Below, piece after piece: positions 1 through 7,094 of a stretch of DNA of 21,268 bases. Position 1 is the first letter of the stretch. The number at the start of each line of letters is the position of its first letter. The position numbers were made by a program, and so were the translations under genes. Origin of the DNA: a virus. The notes below the pieces were generated by a model, which was not told the DNA's origin, did no database searches, and saw only the letters and a program-made list of their open reading frames with translations. The DNA lies in the IMG/VR virus record IMGVR_UViG_3300046001_006851, positions 1 to 21,268 of that record; one strand, given 5' to 3'.

Positions 1-1225
1 TCTGTGGGAAGGCGATTGGAAAGCCAACTCGGGCTGTGCCAAAGCACAAAAGAAGCGCGAATCTATTCTCAAATGGCTAGACGGTGTTGCCACATACGGC
101 ATGACTCTGGATATCCCTACCTGGGTTATTCATGACAAGAATGCCAGCGACAAGTGCGGTATCAAAACACTGCAAGAAGCAGTTGACGCTACCAAATACA
201 ACAACGAATACTTTATGAAACATCGTAAAGGTGTTAAAAATGGTGGCATGAAAGTGTTGAATGTTCTGCAGGGTGCCAGTCATGCCGACGCTGATCGCTG
301 GTACGACCTAATGAAAGACTACTGCGATCCTGTCAAGTATCCAGACACACATTTTGATGGCTGGAGCATGGGTGGACAAAACATGTGTGATGTACACCTG
401 GTACTCCGACGCCTGGTGGCTCTGCGCTATGACAACCTGTTGCAAGAAGGCATACACGACTGGATGCACTTTCTAGGCACAAGCAAACTGGAGTGGGCAG
501 TGTTGCTCACAGTGATTCAACGGGCGGTGAGAAAGTATGTGAATCCGGCCTTTACCATCAGCTTTGATTGTGCCAGTCCGTTCCTGGCCACTGCCAACGG
601 ACAGGTGTACTTTGAAAGTGTGTTCCCGCATGATGACAAGTGGAGTTACCGCATGGCTCCCAGTGCCGACGATAAAAAATATGCCACTGACACACGCAAG
701 TGGGCCACCGGAGTTGTTGCCGACGGCGTCTACGATCGCTGGCAAGACTCGCCCATAAGCCAACATCTGCAGATGAAAGATATTTGTTATTACAAACCCG
801 GTGACCTAAATAAGATTGGCAAAGAAGGCAAAACAAGTTGGGACAGTTTCAGCTATGCTTTGTTGATGGGTCATAATGTGTGGTTACATTTGGAATCAGT
901 GCAACGGGCCAACAGAGAATTTGATGCTGGATCAAGACCCAAAATGATGTGGGACACCAATGGCGATTACACCAAGTTTGAAGACATTGTGGAAGCAATC
1001 TTTGCTACACCAGATCGAGCAGAAGCAGAAGCCATCATTGAACAGTACGATCGTTATTGGATGGACATAGTCGGCACTCGCGGATTCAAAGGCAAGAAGG
1101 CCAAAAACGCTCGTTCACAATTCAACGCATTGTTCGAAACAGTTGACGACGAGGTCGATGATAATGTACAATCACAACAAGCAATAGACGATCGAATTGC
1201 AATTCAAGAAGATTTAGGTTTATGA
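1..1225 (+). CDS. dpdA: DpdA-like 7-deazaguanine DNA transglycosylase (TGT superfamily), 5' end cut by window
   Basis: The frame is open from base 2, so the true start lies upstream; the first internal ATG is at 101. The protein follows the tRNA-guanine transglycosylase plan: a VLQG motif (about 253-270), a GWSMGGQN motif matching the TGT GyxxGGL loop (about 359-382), then FDCASPF. The Asp of FDC (codon 566-568) aligns with the TGT nucleophile in FDCVxPTR. A GHN motif near 868 matches the TGT Zn-site His. The CxCxxC zinc cysteines of tRNA-type TGTs are not visible; only one Cys (DICYY, about 778-792) lies there. Phage DpdA proteins swap guanine in DNA for a 7-deazaguanine base. folE, queD and queE in the same window make a DNA role more likely than tRNA queuosine modification. 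The subfamily cannot be set by eye. The gene overlaps the next one by ATGA. Confidence 0.8.
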   Translation, partial: LWEGDWKANSGCAKAQKKRESILKWLDGVATYGMTLDIPTWVIHDKNASDKCGIKTLQEAVDATKYNNEYFMKHRKGVKNGGMKVLNVLQGASHADADRWYDLMKDYCDPVKYPDTHFDGWSMGGQNMCDVHLVLRRLVALRYDNLLQEGIHDWMHFLGTSKLEWAVLLTVIQRAVRKYVNPAFTISFDCASPFLATANGQVYFESVFPHDDKWSYRMAPSADDKKYATDTRKWATGVVADGVYDRWQDSPISQHLQMKDICYYKPGDLNKIGKEGKTSWDSFSYALLMGHNVWLHLESVQRANREFDAGSRPKMMWDTNGDYTKFEDIVEAIFATPDRAEAEAIIEQYDRYWMDIVGTRGFKGKKAKNARSQFNALFETVDDEVDDNVQSQQAIDDRIAIQEDLGL

Positions 1226-1731
1226 TTAGAAAAGATCACGACGATTCGGTAAAGTTCTTTACTGGAACAGAAGTAGAACACACTCCTGCATTGGGAAAGA
1301 AAACTCTGTTTGTGGTGGGTGTGCAGTCAGTGGATGACATTGCTGCACACCTAACAGGCTGCGAACACATCTACTTTGGCGCCAACCAGAGTTTTCCCAA
1401 CTATGACATCAATGCTCGTGGTTGGCTAGACTGGGAGAACATGATTGGACCATTCCTAGACCGAGGTTATCTATGCACCCTAGACATAGATGTCAAATCC
1501 GTGGAAGGCTTGTTAGAAAGCGGATTCACCGAACATCACAACTTCATTCCCATGATATCGGTCAAGCTGCCTTACATACGCCAGCTGGGCTACAACGCCA
1601 CACTCAAACTGGACGACAAAGACTTTGCTGCTACCAATCCTGGAGTGTGGTGTCACAGTGTACACAAATTACAAAGTCGCACAGCATTCACTGACTGGGA
1701 TCAGTACAACAAAGACGAGGTAGTAAAATGA
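1222..1731 (+). CDS. conserved phage hypothetical protein next to dpdA
   Basis: A 169-residue protein whose ATG overlaps the dpdA stop (ATGA), so the two are probably translationally coupled. I do not recognise a named domain. Visible features are a hydrophobic strand (TLFVVGV) followed by QSVDDIAAHL, then HIYFGANQSF, and a second strand region (YLCTLDID). This pattern suggests a small alpha/beta fold. No signal peptide, membrane segment or metal motif is evident. Similar proteins seem familiar from T4-like aquatic phages, but I cannot name the family. Its position right after dpdA makes a link to base modification possible; this is inference from context only. It ends in an ATGA overlap with the next gene. 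Confidence 0.75.
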   Translation: MIRKDHDDSVKFFTGTEVEHTPALGKKTLFVVGVQSVDDIAAHLTGCEHIYFGANQSFPNYDINARGWLDWENMIGPFLDRGYLCTLDIDVKSVEGLLESGFTEHHNFIPMISVKLPYIRQLGYNATLKLDDKDFAATNPGVWCHSVHKLQSRTAFTDWDQYNKDEVVK

Positions 1732-2018
1732 TTAGATGGTTATGGTCAAGAATGATGAAATGGGGTTGGGATTTCAACCACAATCTACAAGAAAACGATG
1801 TAGTCTATGCCCTAGGAAGCAGAGATGATGATAGTATTGAATTGTCAGACCCATTAACCTTTAGAATACAAACAGTGTTGGGCGGCACCTTGATAGAAAC
1901 CAGTTATTATCATAGGAAATCAGAGGATCGTCGCTCTAAATTATATATTGTCACACCAGAAGAAAACTTGTCTGAAAGTGTGGGTAAAATTGTAACCATG
2001 GAACTACTACAAAAATGA
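1728..2018 (+). CDS. small hypothetical protein
   Basis: A 96-residue protein starting in an ATGA overlap with the preceding gene and ending in an ATGA overlap with the next, so it belongs to the same transcription unit as dpdA. The N-terminus is rich in Trp, Met and Arg (MIRWLWSRMMKWGW). The middle is acidic (ENDVVYALGSRDDDSIEL), and the rest alternates hydrophobic and polar residues as in a small beta protein. I see no catalytic motif and do not recognise the family. It is called as a gene because the overlaps on both sides and the open frame fit the operon pattern. Confidence 0.6.
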   Translation: MIRWLWSRMMKWGWDFNHNLQENDVVYALGSRDDDSIELSDPLTFRIQTVLGGTLIETSYYHRKSEDRRSKLYIVTPEENLSESVGKIVTMELLQK

Positions 2019-2488
2019 TACAAGCACAACGAGAAGCAATAGATCGCATCGTGGAAAAGGCCGAACGCAAAGTCTGGGTCACATTCCAAAAAGAAGGCAT
2101 ACATAAATACCCTGCGGCGCTGACAGATCCAGCGTTGGCCACAGGAGATGAATATGATGTATCGTTTTTGGGCCATCCTCATCGCCACATCTTTCATTTC
2201 AGGGTGTGGATCGATGTGTTCCATAATGACCGGGACATCGAGTTCATCCAATTCAAACGCTGGCTCGAAAACCTGTTCCGGCCTAAACATACCGACAATA
2301 ACAATAATACGGATTCCGTTCTAAGCCTTGACTACAAAAGTTGCGAGATGATCGCAGATGACATATATATACAGATTGCACAGCGATATCCGGACAGAGC
2401 TGTGTGGATTGAAGTATCCGAAGACAATGAAAACGGCTGCTTGATCAAGTATGAACTTTCTCGTCCTAACCTCTCTTTAAAAATTTAA
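2015..2488 (+). CDS. conserved phage protein, candidate divergent T-fold (QueD/PTPS-like)
   Basis: A 157-residue protein, coupled by ATGA to the gene before it. By eye it follows the order of QueD/6-pyruvoyltetrahydropterin synthase: a strand plus His (VTFQKEGIHKYP, H30), an HxH motif followed by an FHFRVWIDV strand (H56 and H58, where QueD has HGH), an acidic strand-helix (IEFIQFKRWL, where QueD has xxDFxxLK), a SCEMIADDI helix (like the QueD PTSExxAxxI helix), and a last strand VSED (like VKET). All three positions equivalent to the QueD zinc His are His, but the catalytic Cys before HGH is Leu (L52) and the LDH motif is LDY. If this alignment holds, it is a T-fold protein that could bind metal but lacks standard QueD catalysis. 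The fold call is inference; the gene is firm. It is a neighbour of dpdA. Confidence 0.75.
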   Translation: MIQAQREAIDRIVEKAERKVWVTFQKEGIHKYPAALTDPALATGDEYDVSFLGHPHRHIFHFRVWIDVFHNDRDIEFIQFKRWLENLFRPKHTDNNNNTDSVLSLDYKSCEMIADDIYIQIAQRYPDRAVWIEVSEDNENGCLIKYELSRPNLSLKI

Positions 2489-2500
2489 AAATTTTTAAAT
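2483..2500. repeat. perfect 18-bp AT-only palindrome at gene end
   Basis: The sequence ATTTAAAAATTTTTAAAT equals its own reverse complement. It covers the TAA stop of the gene ending at 2488 and lies in the 39-base gap before the next gene at 2528. With no GC in the stem it is a poor intrinsic terminator. It could be a protein-binding site or simply an AT-rich spacer. The rest of the gap has no clear promoter or strong ribosome binding site. Confidence 0.5.
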
Positions 2501-2527
2501 CTCATCAACCTTTAAAAAAGAAACATC

Positions 2528-2749
2528 ATGGCCAAACAACTCGTACAAGCCAACCCCAAGTCTACAGCAGCACTGGAAGAACTAGGAACCTTTCTGGAAT
2601 TTTGTTGCGATTTTGGATATCGTTACAATGAAGCAGACCTGTATAACTTCAAAAGTTATGCCTGGCAGCAATACAACAAGTTCACGCAGGGTAAAAACGC
2701 TCGTGACATGTGGGCCGAAGATGCTCGTAGGTTAAACAGAAATATTTAA
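2528..2749 (+). CDS. small conserved phage-type hypothetical protein
   Basis: A 73-residue protein with an ATG start; only an A-rich stretch (AAAGAAA) precedes it, with no good Shine-Dalgarno. It looks mostly helical and aromatic, with FLEFCCDFGYRYNEADLYNF and SYAWQQYNKF, and ends in a charged helix (ARDMWAEDARRLNR). It has no signal peptide or membrane segment, and I cannot assign a function. It follows the AT palindrome and is the last gene before the AT-rich sulfotransferase-like gene, three bases downstream. It resembles short hypothetical proteins of T4-like aquatic phages, but this is recollection, not a search result. Confidence 0.65.
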   Translation: MAKQLVQANPKSTAALEELGTFLEFCCDFGYRYNEADLYNFKSYAWQQYNKFTQGKNARDMWAEDARRLNRNI

Positions 2750-2752
2750 ATC

Positions 2753-3619
2753 TTGGTTACAATATTTTTTGTTCCAGGAATGTTTGGATCAACTGTTGAA
2801 TTTGTGCTAAGGTCGTATACAGACAAATTCAACAAGGTCAATGGAGAAGTGTTGTCGGATGGATCTATGCATTCATTTGAAAAAGCGTTTCACCCAACTG
2901 ATATGGAATCAATAACTCCAAAATCTGTGGTAGATATATCCACCCCAATATATCCATTTAAAAAACAACATTTTCCTGAAATACTACAAGCGTTTTTGAA
3001 CAATAAGCTCATACACAACACAATAATACTACATGCTGATTCCTTACGAGCAGCCGAACTTAATATTTTATTTCAATATCACAAAATAGCGTTTGGTGAA
3101 AAACTAAACCTCGGCCTTGATATTTTTTGTTACAATAATACTCATGACATTGTAAACTGGAATCAAAATTATACTCACTGGGACCAAATGCAGTCATGGG
3201 AGTTGCGAGAATGGTTTAGTTTGTTTTATGTTCCATGGGTGCAGGAATGGATTGAGTCACAACATCAAGCGCCCGATACATATTTAAAAGTGTGCAATAC
3301 TGATATACTGTATGATACTAAGAATACTTTCAAACGCATTTTTAAATTTCTTAATTTAACACCGACCGGCGATCTTGATTTGTTTATTGCTGATTGGACA
3401 AAAAAACAGCAATACATTGTAGACGAGTTTGACTTGTTAGATCGTATAGTTGATTGCTCTATTAATAATCAACCACTGGAGTGGCAACCCATTAACCTCA
3501 TAGCAGAAGCTATTGTGCAACAGAGACTACGAGCAGTTGGTTACGAAATACGGTGTGATGGACTAGATACGTTTCCAACAGATTCCAGAACACTTTACAA
3601 CTTATTGGAGAAATGCTAA
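2753..3619 (+). CDS. sulfotransferase-like P-loop protein, AT-rich, TTG start
   Basis: A 288-residue protein. The start is TTG at 2753, because the next in-frame ATG (2780) would delete the strand and loop FFVPGMFGSTVEF, which resembles the 5'-phosphosulfate-binding PGxxGST loop of PAPS sulfotransferases. Toward the C-terminus, VCNTDILYDTKNTFKRIFKFLNL resembles the family's EDLxxDPxxxxxxIxxFLGL segment. No other sulfotransferase hallmark is certain, so the call is tentative; an unrelated P-loop protein is possible. Base use differs from the neighbours: bases 3121-3180 are only about 25% GC by hand count. There is no clear Shine-Dalgarno. Composition and weak start suggest cargo gained separately. 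If correct, it may sulfate a surface glycan made by the sugar genes downstream. Confidence 0.6.
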   Translation: MVTIFFVPGMFGSTVEFVLRSYTDKFNKVNGEVLSDGSMHSFEKAFHPTDMESITPKSVVDISTPIYPFKKQHFPEILQAFLNNKLIHNTIILHADSLRAAELNILFQYHKIAFGEKLNLGLDIFCYNNTHDIVNWNQNYTHWDQMQSWELREWFSLFYVPWVQEWIESQHQAPDTYLKVCNTDILYDTKNTFKRIFKFLNLTPTGDLDLFIADWTKKQQYIVDEFDLLDRIVDCSINNQPLEWQPINLIAEAIVQQRLRAVGYEIRCDGLDTFPTDSRTLYNLLEKC

Positions 3620-3620
3620 C

Positions 3621-4022
3621 ATGGGTGCAAGCAGAGAAAAAGATTTGGCAGACTTTGACCTTGAGCGTTTTGTTGACATGTTCGACGAAGCTATGACCAG
3701 TCAAGATCCGCGTGTGATGGATGCGCTGCGCGGTCTCATGATGATAGTGCTACTGACTCGTCCTGAAATCAAAACAGAACACAGTCGCAACCATGGACCT
3801 CTGAGAAGATTGTTCGAAGACATGAATCATCTAAATAGACGTATGCATGACATGGAAGACAAAGTCAATAACATGGGTCGATCTAGTGATTCGGCTGAAA
3901 AATATGCATACACCCATTATCCTGACAAAAAGTATGCCATGACTGCTACACAGGCAATGGCCGCGCAAATTGATCGAGATGTATTGAACCGAGTACAAGG
4001 ACTAAATGAACGAGAAGATTAA
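3621..4022 (+). CDS. conserved phage-type hypothetical protein, helical/coiled-coil
   Basis: A 133-residue protein with a GGAG ribosome binding site (3607-3610) about ten bases before its ATG. The N-terminal half has predicted helices (LADFDLERFVDMFDEAM, DPRVMDALRGLMMIVLL). A charged stretch (LRRLFEDMNHLNRRMHDMEDKV) has heptad-like spacing and could form a coiled coil. The short hydrophobic run LMMIVLL is too brief and too flanked by charges to be a confident membrane segment. No family is recognised with certainty. It overlaps the next gene by 17 bases, consistent with the same operon. Confidence 0.65.
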   Translation: MGASREKDLADFDLERFVDMFDEAMTSQDPRVMDALRGLMMIVLLTRPEIKTEHSRNHGPLRRLFEDMNHLNRRMHDMEDKVNNMGRSSDSAEKYAYTHYPDKKYAMTATQAMAAQIDRDVLNRVQGLNERED

Positions 4023-4293
4023 ACAATTTGCCGAACAGGCTAAAAAATATGCTCTTGATGCTATGATTAAAATCACAGACCGAGAACAAGCATTGAAAGT
4101 GTATTCGGAATCTTATGATACAAAGTTCGCCGAGTTGATTGTGACGGAATGCTTGCGGCAGGTTGAAGAACAATACAAACCTGTGTTGGAAGATGAAGTC
4201 ATGATGAAGGACACGCATTGGGGTGGATATGTCCAATGCGGTGTTGATAGTTATGTGGCCATTAGAGAACATTTTTTTGGAGTTGAAGAATGA
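4006..4293 (+). CDS. small conserved phage-type hypothetical protein
   Basis: A 95-residue, mostly helical protein whose start lies inside the end of the upstream gene and whose stop overlaps the glycosyltransferase start by ATGA. The core KFAELIVTECLRQVEEQY and the C-terminal YVAIREHFFGVEE look like a pattern I associate with short hypothetical proteins of T4-like cyanophages and related phages. It has no catalytic motif, signal peptide or membrane span. Function unknown. Its tight coupling to the sugar block downstream may be positional only. Confidence 0.65.
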   Translation: MNEKIKQFAEQAKKYALDAMIKITDREQALKVYSESYDTKFAELIVTECLRQVEEQYKPVLEDEVMMKDTHWGGYVQCGVDSYVAIREHFFGVEE

Positions 4294-5492
4294 GAAAACT
4301 ATTTTATTGTGGTTTGGAGTCGTATGAAGCAAGGTACACTCTACAACTGACTGAATGGAACCGTCGTGTGTTCGATCGTAGAGGGTTGGATGTAGTTTAT
4401 GTTCCAGGCAGCACCATTGACAACACACAAAGTATCAGCGTGGGACAGGTGTTGGATGCACACGGCCGCAGTTACTTTGGCATGAGCCAAATGATGAATC
4501 TTGTGCAAATGATGCGCCGAGGAGAAGTCACAAGTGAAGATGTGATCTACTTTGAAGACATGTTTCAGCCCGGTATCGAGAGCTTGCCTTATATTCTTGA
4601 TCAAGTGGATGCGGATCAGCGTCCTAGGATCTATGTTCGCTGTCTTGCTCAGGCCATTGATCCTGATGATTTTGTTCATGTATGGGGCATGGAAAAGTGG
4701 ATGGGCCTGTATGAAAAAATGGTCAATGAGTTTGTGACAGGTGTGCTTGCTACCAACGAAGAAATGGTTGCTCACATGCGTATTGCAGGCTGGACTGCTC
4801 CTATCTACAACATCTCAGGCTTGGCGTTCGGCAAGGCAGAAGTACTGGAACGCATCGGCGGTGCGGAAAAAGTCCGACCATTTGAAGAACGCCCTCGTCG
4901 AGTGGGTTTTGCAGCTAGGTTTGATCAAGAAAAACAACCGGGCTTCTTCATGGATCTGATTGAGATGTACGGTGAACTCACCACGGAGCCTTGTGAGTTT
5001 GCCATCTACTCCGGCGGTGCATTGCGCAGCAACAATCCTGAATTTGTGACCCGTGCTAGAGCCATGGAAGCAGCCGGCAAGTTAAAAATCTATGACAACA
5101 TAAGCAAGAATGAATATTATGATCATCTCAATGACACTCGTGTATTGTTCAATTGTGCTTTACAGGACTGGGTTAGCAACACCGTCTCGGAAGCTGACAC
5201 TCTTGGAGCTAATGTGCTCTATCCTGCTTATCGTAGCTTTCCTGAAACTTTTGCAAACGATCCTAATCGACTTTATGTTCCCTGGAGCATAGATGATGCT
5301 TATCACAAGATGCAAAACTTGCTGCGTGAACCACATCACAACATGGGCTTGATCAGCGACTGGAACAACGGCACAGTTGATCGTGTGGTTGATATCATTG
5401 AAGGCCGCGGCGAACAATGGAATCGTGCAGGCAATCGATATCGTGATCATGTGGCACAAGACAAATATCATGTGAGAAAGATCGAATCATGA
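4290..5492 (+). CDS. GT-B glycosyltransferase (GT4-like)
   Basis: A 400-residue protein starting in an ATGA overlap, with GGAG at 4279-4282 upstream. The C-terminal half has the GT-B/GT4 signature order: VGFAARFDQEKQPGFFMDLI (the usual start of the nucleotide-sugar domain), then AIYSGG, then KLKIYDNISKNEYYDHLNDTRVLFNCALQDWVSNTVSEA, matching the GT4 donor-site region where a Glu contacts the sugar nucleotide. The N-terminal half (acceptor domain) has YFEDMFQPG and VRCLAQAIDP and is less typical. Donor and acceptor cannot be read from the sequence. It is followed directly by a GalE-like epimerase and a DegT-like aminotransferase, suggesting coordinated synthesis and transfer of a modified sugar. 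Cytoplasmic; no signal peptide. Confidence 0.8.
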   Translation: MRKLFYCGLESYEARYTLQLTEWNRRVFDRRGLDVVYVPGSTIDNTQSISVGQVLDAHGRSYFGMSQMMNLVQMMRRGEVTSEDVIYFEDMFQPGIESLPYILDQVDADQRPRIYVRCLAQAIDPDDFVHVWGMEKWMGLYEKMVNEFVTGVLATNEEMVAHMRIAGWTAPIYNISGLAFGKAEVLERIGGAEKVRPFEERPRRVGFAARFDQEKQPGFFMDLIEMYGELTTEPCEFAIYSGGALRSNNPEFVTRARAMEAAGKLKIYDNISKNEYYDHLNDTRVLFNCALQDWVSNTVSEADTLGANVLYPAYRSFPETFANDPNRLYVPWSIDDAYHKMQNLLREPHHNMGLISDWNNGTVDRVVDIIEGRGEQWNRAGNRYRDHVAQDKYHVRKIES

Positions 5493-6448
5493 GCACTGTT
5501 GTAGTAACAGGTGCTGCTGGTTACATTGGTGGCGAAATTGCCCTGTTGTTGAAAGATGCAGGGCACACTGTGGTTGGTATTGATCGCAGACCCTTGTCAA
5601 GTCATCTCAAAGACGTTATGGACTTTGTACAAGCAGACTTTGACAGCGACGACTCTTATCGCAAGTTGATTTCTGTACGGCCCGCAGCCATTGTACACTG
5701 TGCAGGCACCAGCTTGGTTGGCCCTAGCATTCTGCGTCCCAGTGATTACTACAACAACAATGTGGTCAAGACTCTCAACCTGCTGAACATTGTTATGGCT
5801 GCAATGCCGCAAACCAGATTTATCTTTAGCAGCAGTGCAGCAGTGTACGGTGACCCTGTTATGACTCCGTGTGATGAAGTTGATCCAAAGGAACCCATAA
5901 GTCCCTATGGTCAAAGCAAACTGATGGTGGAACAGATCCTGGAAAGTTATCACCGTGCATATGGTCTAGACTATGTGGCATTTCGCTATTTCAATGCGTG
6001 TGGCGCAGACAGCCAAGGCCGGCACGGTCAAGAGCCCGGGGCAACACACATCATTGCTCGAGTGCTGGAAAGCATTCGGGACCGTACAGAATTTGTGCTC
6101 AACGGCATTGATTACCCCACTCCCGACGGAACCTGTGTACGAGACTATGTGCATGTGGAAGATATTGCCCGAGCACACGTCATGGCGCTGGATTCAAAAG
6201 TCACAGCAGGCGTATACAATCTTGGATCCAACAACGGAACCAGCAACAGAGAAATCATTGATACAGCACAACAGGTCACTGGCAGTGCTGCGGTCGTTCA
6301 ACTTAGTCAGGCACGACCAGGCGATCCACCCGTACTTACTGCCAGTGCTGCCAAGTTTGGAATGGCTGTGGACGGCGCATGGCAAAAACATACTTTGCAT
6401 GACATGATTTCGCATGCATGGACCTGGTACAATCGATCCCATGTTTGA
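5489..6448 (+). CDS. galE: NAD-dependent sugar-nucleotide epimerase, GalE-like (extended SDR)
   Basis: A 319-residue protein with the Rossmann GxxGxxG motif at the N-terminus (VTGAAGYIG, G8/G11/G14), an acidic residue after strand 2 (GIDRR), the active-site SSAAVYG segment and SPYGQSK (the YxxxK catalytic pair), then RYFNACGAD and TCVRDYVHVEDIARAH, typical of UDP-glucose 4-epimerases. Length is close to the roughly 330 residues of GalE. The family interconverts UDP-glucose and UDP-galactose, but relatives act on other UDP-sugars, so substrate is unproven. The start overlaps the glycosyltransferase stop by ATGA. The gene ends inside the start of the aminotransferase. It probably supplies the donor sugar for the nearby transferases. 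Confidence 0.85.
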   Translation: MSTVVVTGAAGYIGGEIALLLKDAGHTVVGIDRRPLSSHLKDVMDFVQADFDSDDSYRKLISVRPAAIVHCAGTSLVGPSILRPSDYYNNNVVKTLNLLNIVMAAMPQTRFIFSSSAAVYGDPVMTPCDEVDPKEPISPYGQSKLMVEQILESYHRAYGLDYVAFRYFNACGADSQGRHGQEPGATHIIARVLESIRDRTEFVLNGIDYPTPDGTCVRDYVHVEDIARAHVMALDSKVTAGVYNLGSNNGTSNREIIDTAQQVTGSAAVVQLSQARPGDPPVLTASAAKFGMAVDGAWQKHTLHDMISHAWTWYNRSHV

Positions 6449-7028
6449 TAAGATTCTAAAATTTGAACATGCGCTGGCAGAGTTCACCGGCGCACCTTAT
6501 GTGATCATGACCGATTGCTGCACACATGCCATCGAACTTTGTCTACGCTATGACCGGATACGAAGCTGTAGTTTTACAGCATTTACCTATCTGAGTGTGG
6601 CCATGACCATGCACAAACTGGGCATCAAGTACGGCCTGGAAAACGAAGTCTGGACCGGTGAGTATCACATTCATGACACTCGAATCTGGGACAGTGCTAG
6701 ACGACTGGAAAAGAACATGTATCGACCTGGTGCCATGCAGTGCTTGAGTTTTGGACACGGTAAACCCCTGCATATTGGTCGTGGTGGTGCCATCTTGTTG
6801 GATGATCCAGCAGCATACGAGATCATGATTCGTCAACGCTATGATGGACGCGACCTAAATACATCACCCTGGCAAGCACAACACACATTTCAAGTTGGAT
6901 ATCACTACAAGCCCACGCCCGAAGAAGCTGTTCAAGGTCTGGCCATGTTGGAAGGAATCAAGGACCAAGGCTGTGTGCCTGTGCATGTCGCTTACCCAGA
7001 CCTAAGAACTATTACCATAGTAGATTGA
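6441..7028 (+). CDS. very short DegT/DnrJ/EryC1-like sugar aminotransferase
   Basis: The chosen start at 6441 (8-base overlap with the epimerase) begins right at the family's usual FExxLAEFTG segment; an in-frame ATG at 6414 is the alternative. From 6441 the protein has 195 residues, against about 370 for the family. It keeps DTRIWDSARRL (D84, the Asp that pairs with the PLP nitrogen), SFGHGKPLHIGRGGAIL (K108 as the likely Schiff-base Lys, followed by the typical glycines), and VGYHYKPTPEEAVQGLAML, like the family's GxNxRMxxxxAAxGLxQL. The spacing before D84 is shortened and the C-terminal small domain is absent. It may be a minimal active enzyme or a decayed one. The frame is intact and the gene sits in a sugar block. 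Confidence 0.75.
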   Translation: MFDKILKFEHALAEFTGAPYVIMTDCCTHAIELCLRYDRIRSCSFTAFTYLSVAMTMHKLGIKYGLENEVWTGEYHIHDTRIWDSARRLEKNMYRPGAMQCLSFGHGKPLHIGRGGAILLDDPAAYEIMIRQRYDGRDLNTSPWQAQHTFQVGYHYKPTPEEAVQGLAMLEGIKDQGCVPVHVAYPDLRTITIVD

Positions 7029-7053
7029 CTTTGCAGTCTAAATACTATACAAT
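7025..7053 (+). promoter_or_regulatory. sigma70-type promoter for folE
   Basis: TTGACT (7025-7030) and TACAAT (7048-7053) are separated by exactly 17 bases, each one mismatch from the consensus hexamer. The -35 box contains the TGA stop (7026-7028) of the aminotransferase. The start of folE is 41 bases past the -10 box. A short GACT-ttgc-AGTC inverted repeat overlaps the -35 box. Confidence 0.65.
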
Positions 7054-7094
7054 TAACAAACCGCAATCCACTGCGTCAACATCGGAGAAAAAGT

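Noticed and set aside
2471-2527. AT palindrome region as a Rho-independent terminator
   Set aside because: The stem has no GC, so a stable RNA hairpin is unlikely.
6414-6440. Upstream ATG for the DegT-like gene
   Set aside because: Adds nine residues not resembling the family; the 6441 start begins at the conserved N-terminal segment. Not excluded entirely.
7027-7038. GACT-ttgc-AGTC hairpin as an operator over the folE promoter
   Set aside because: A four-base stem is too short to support a regulatory call.
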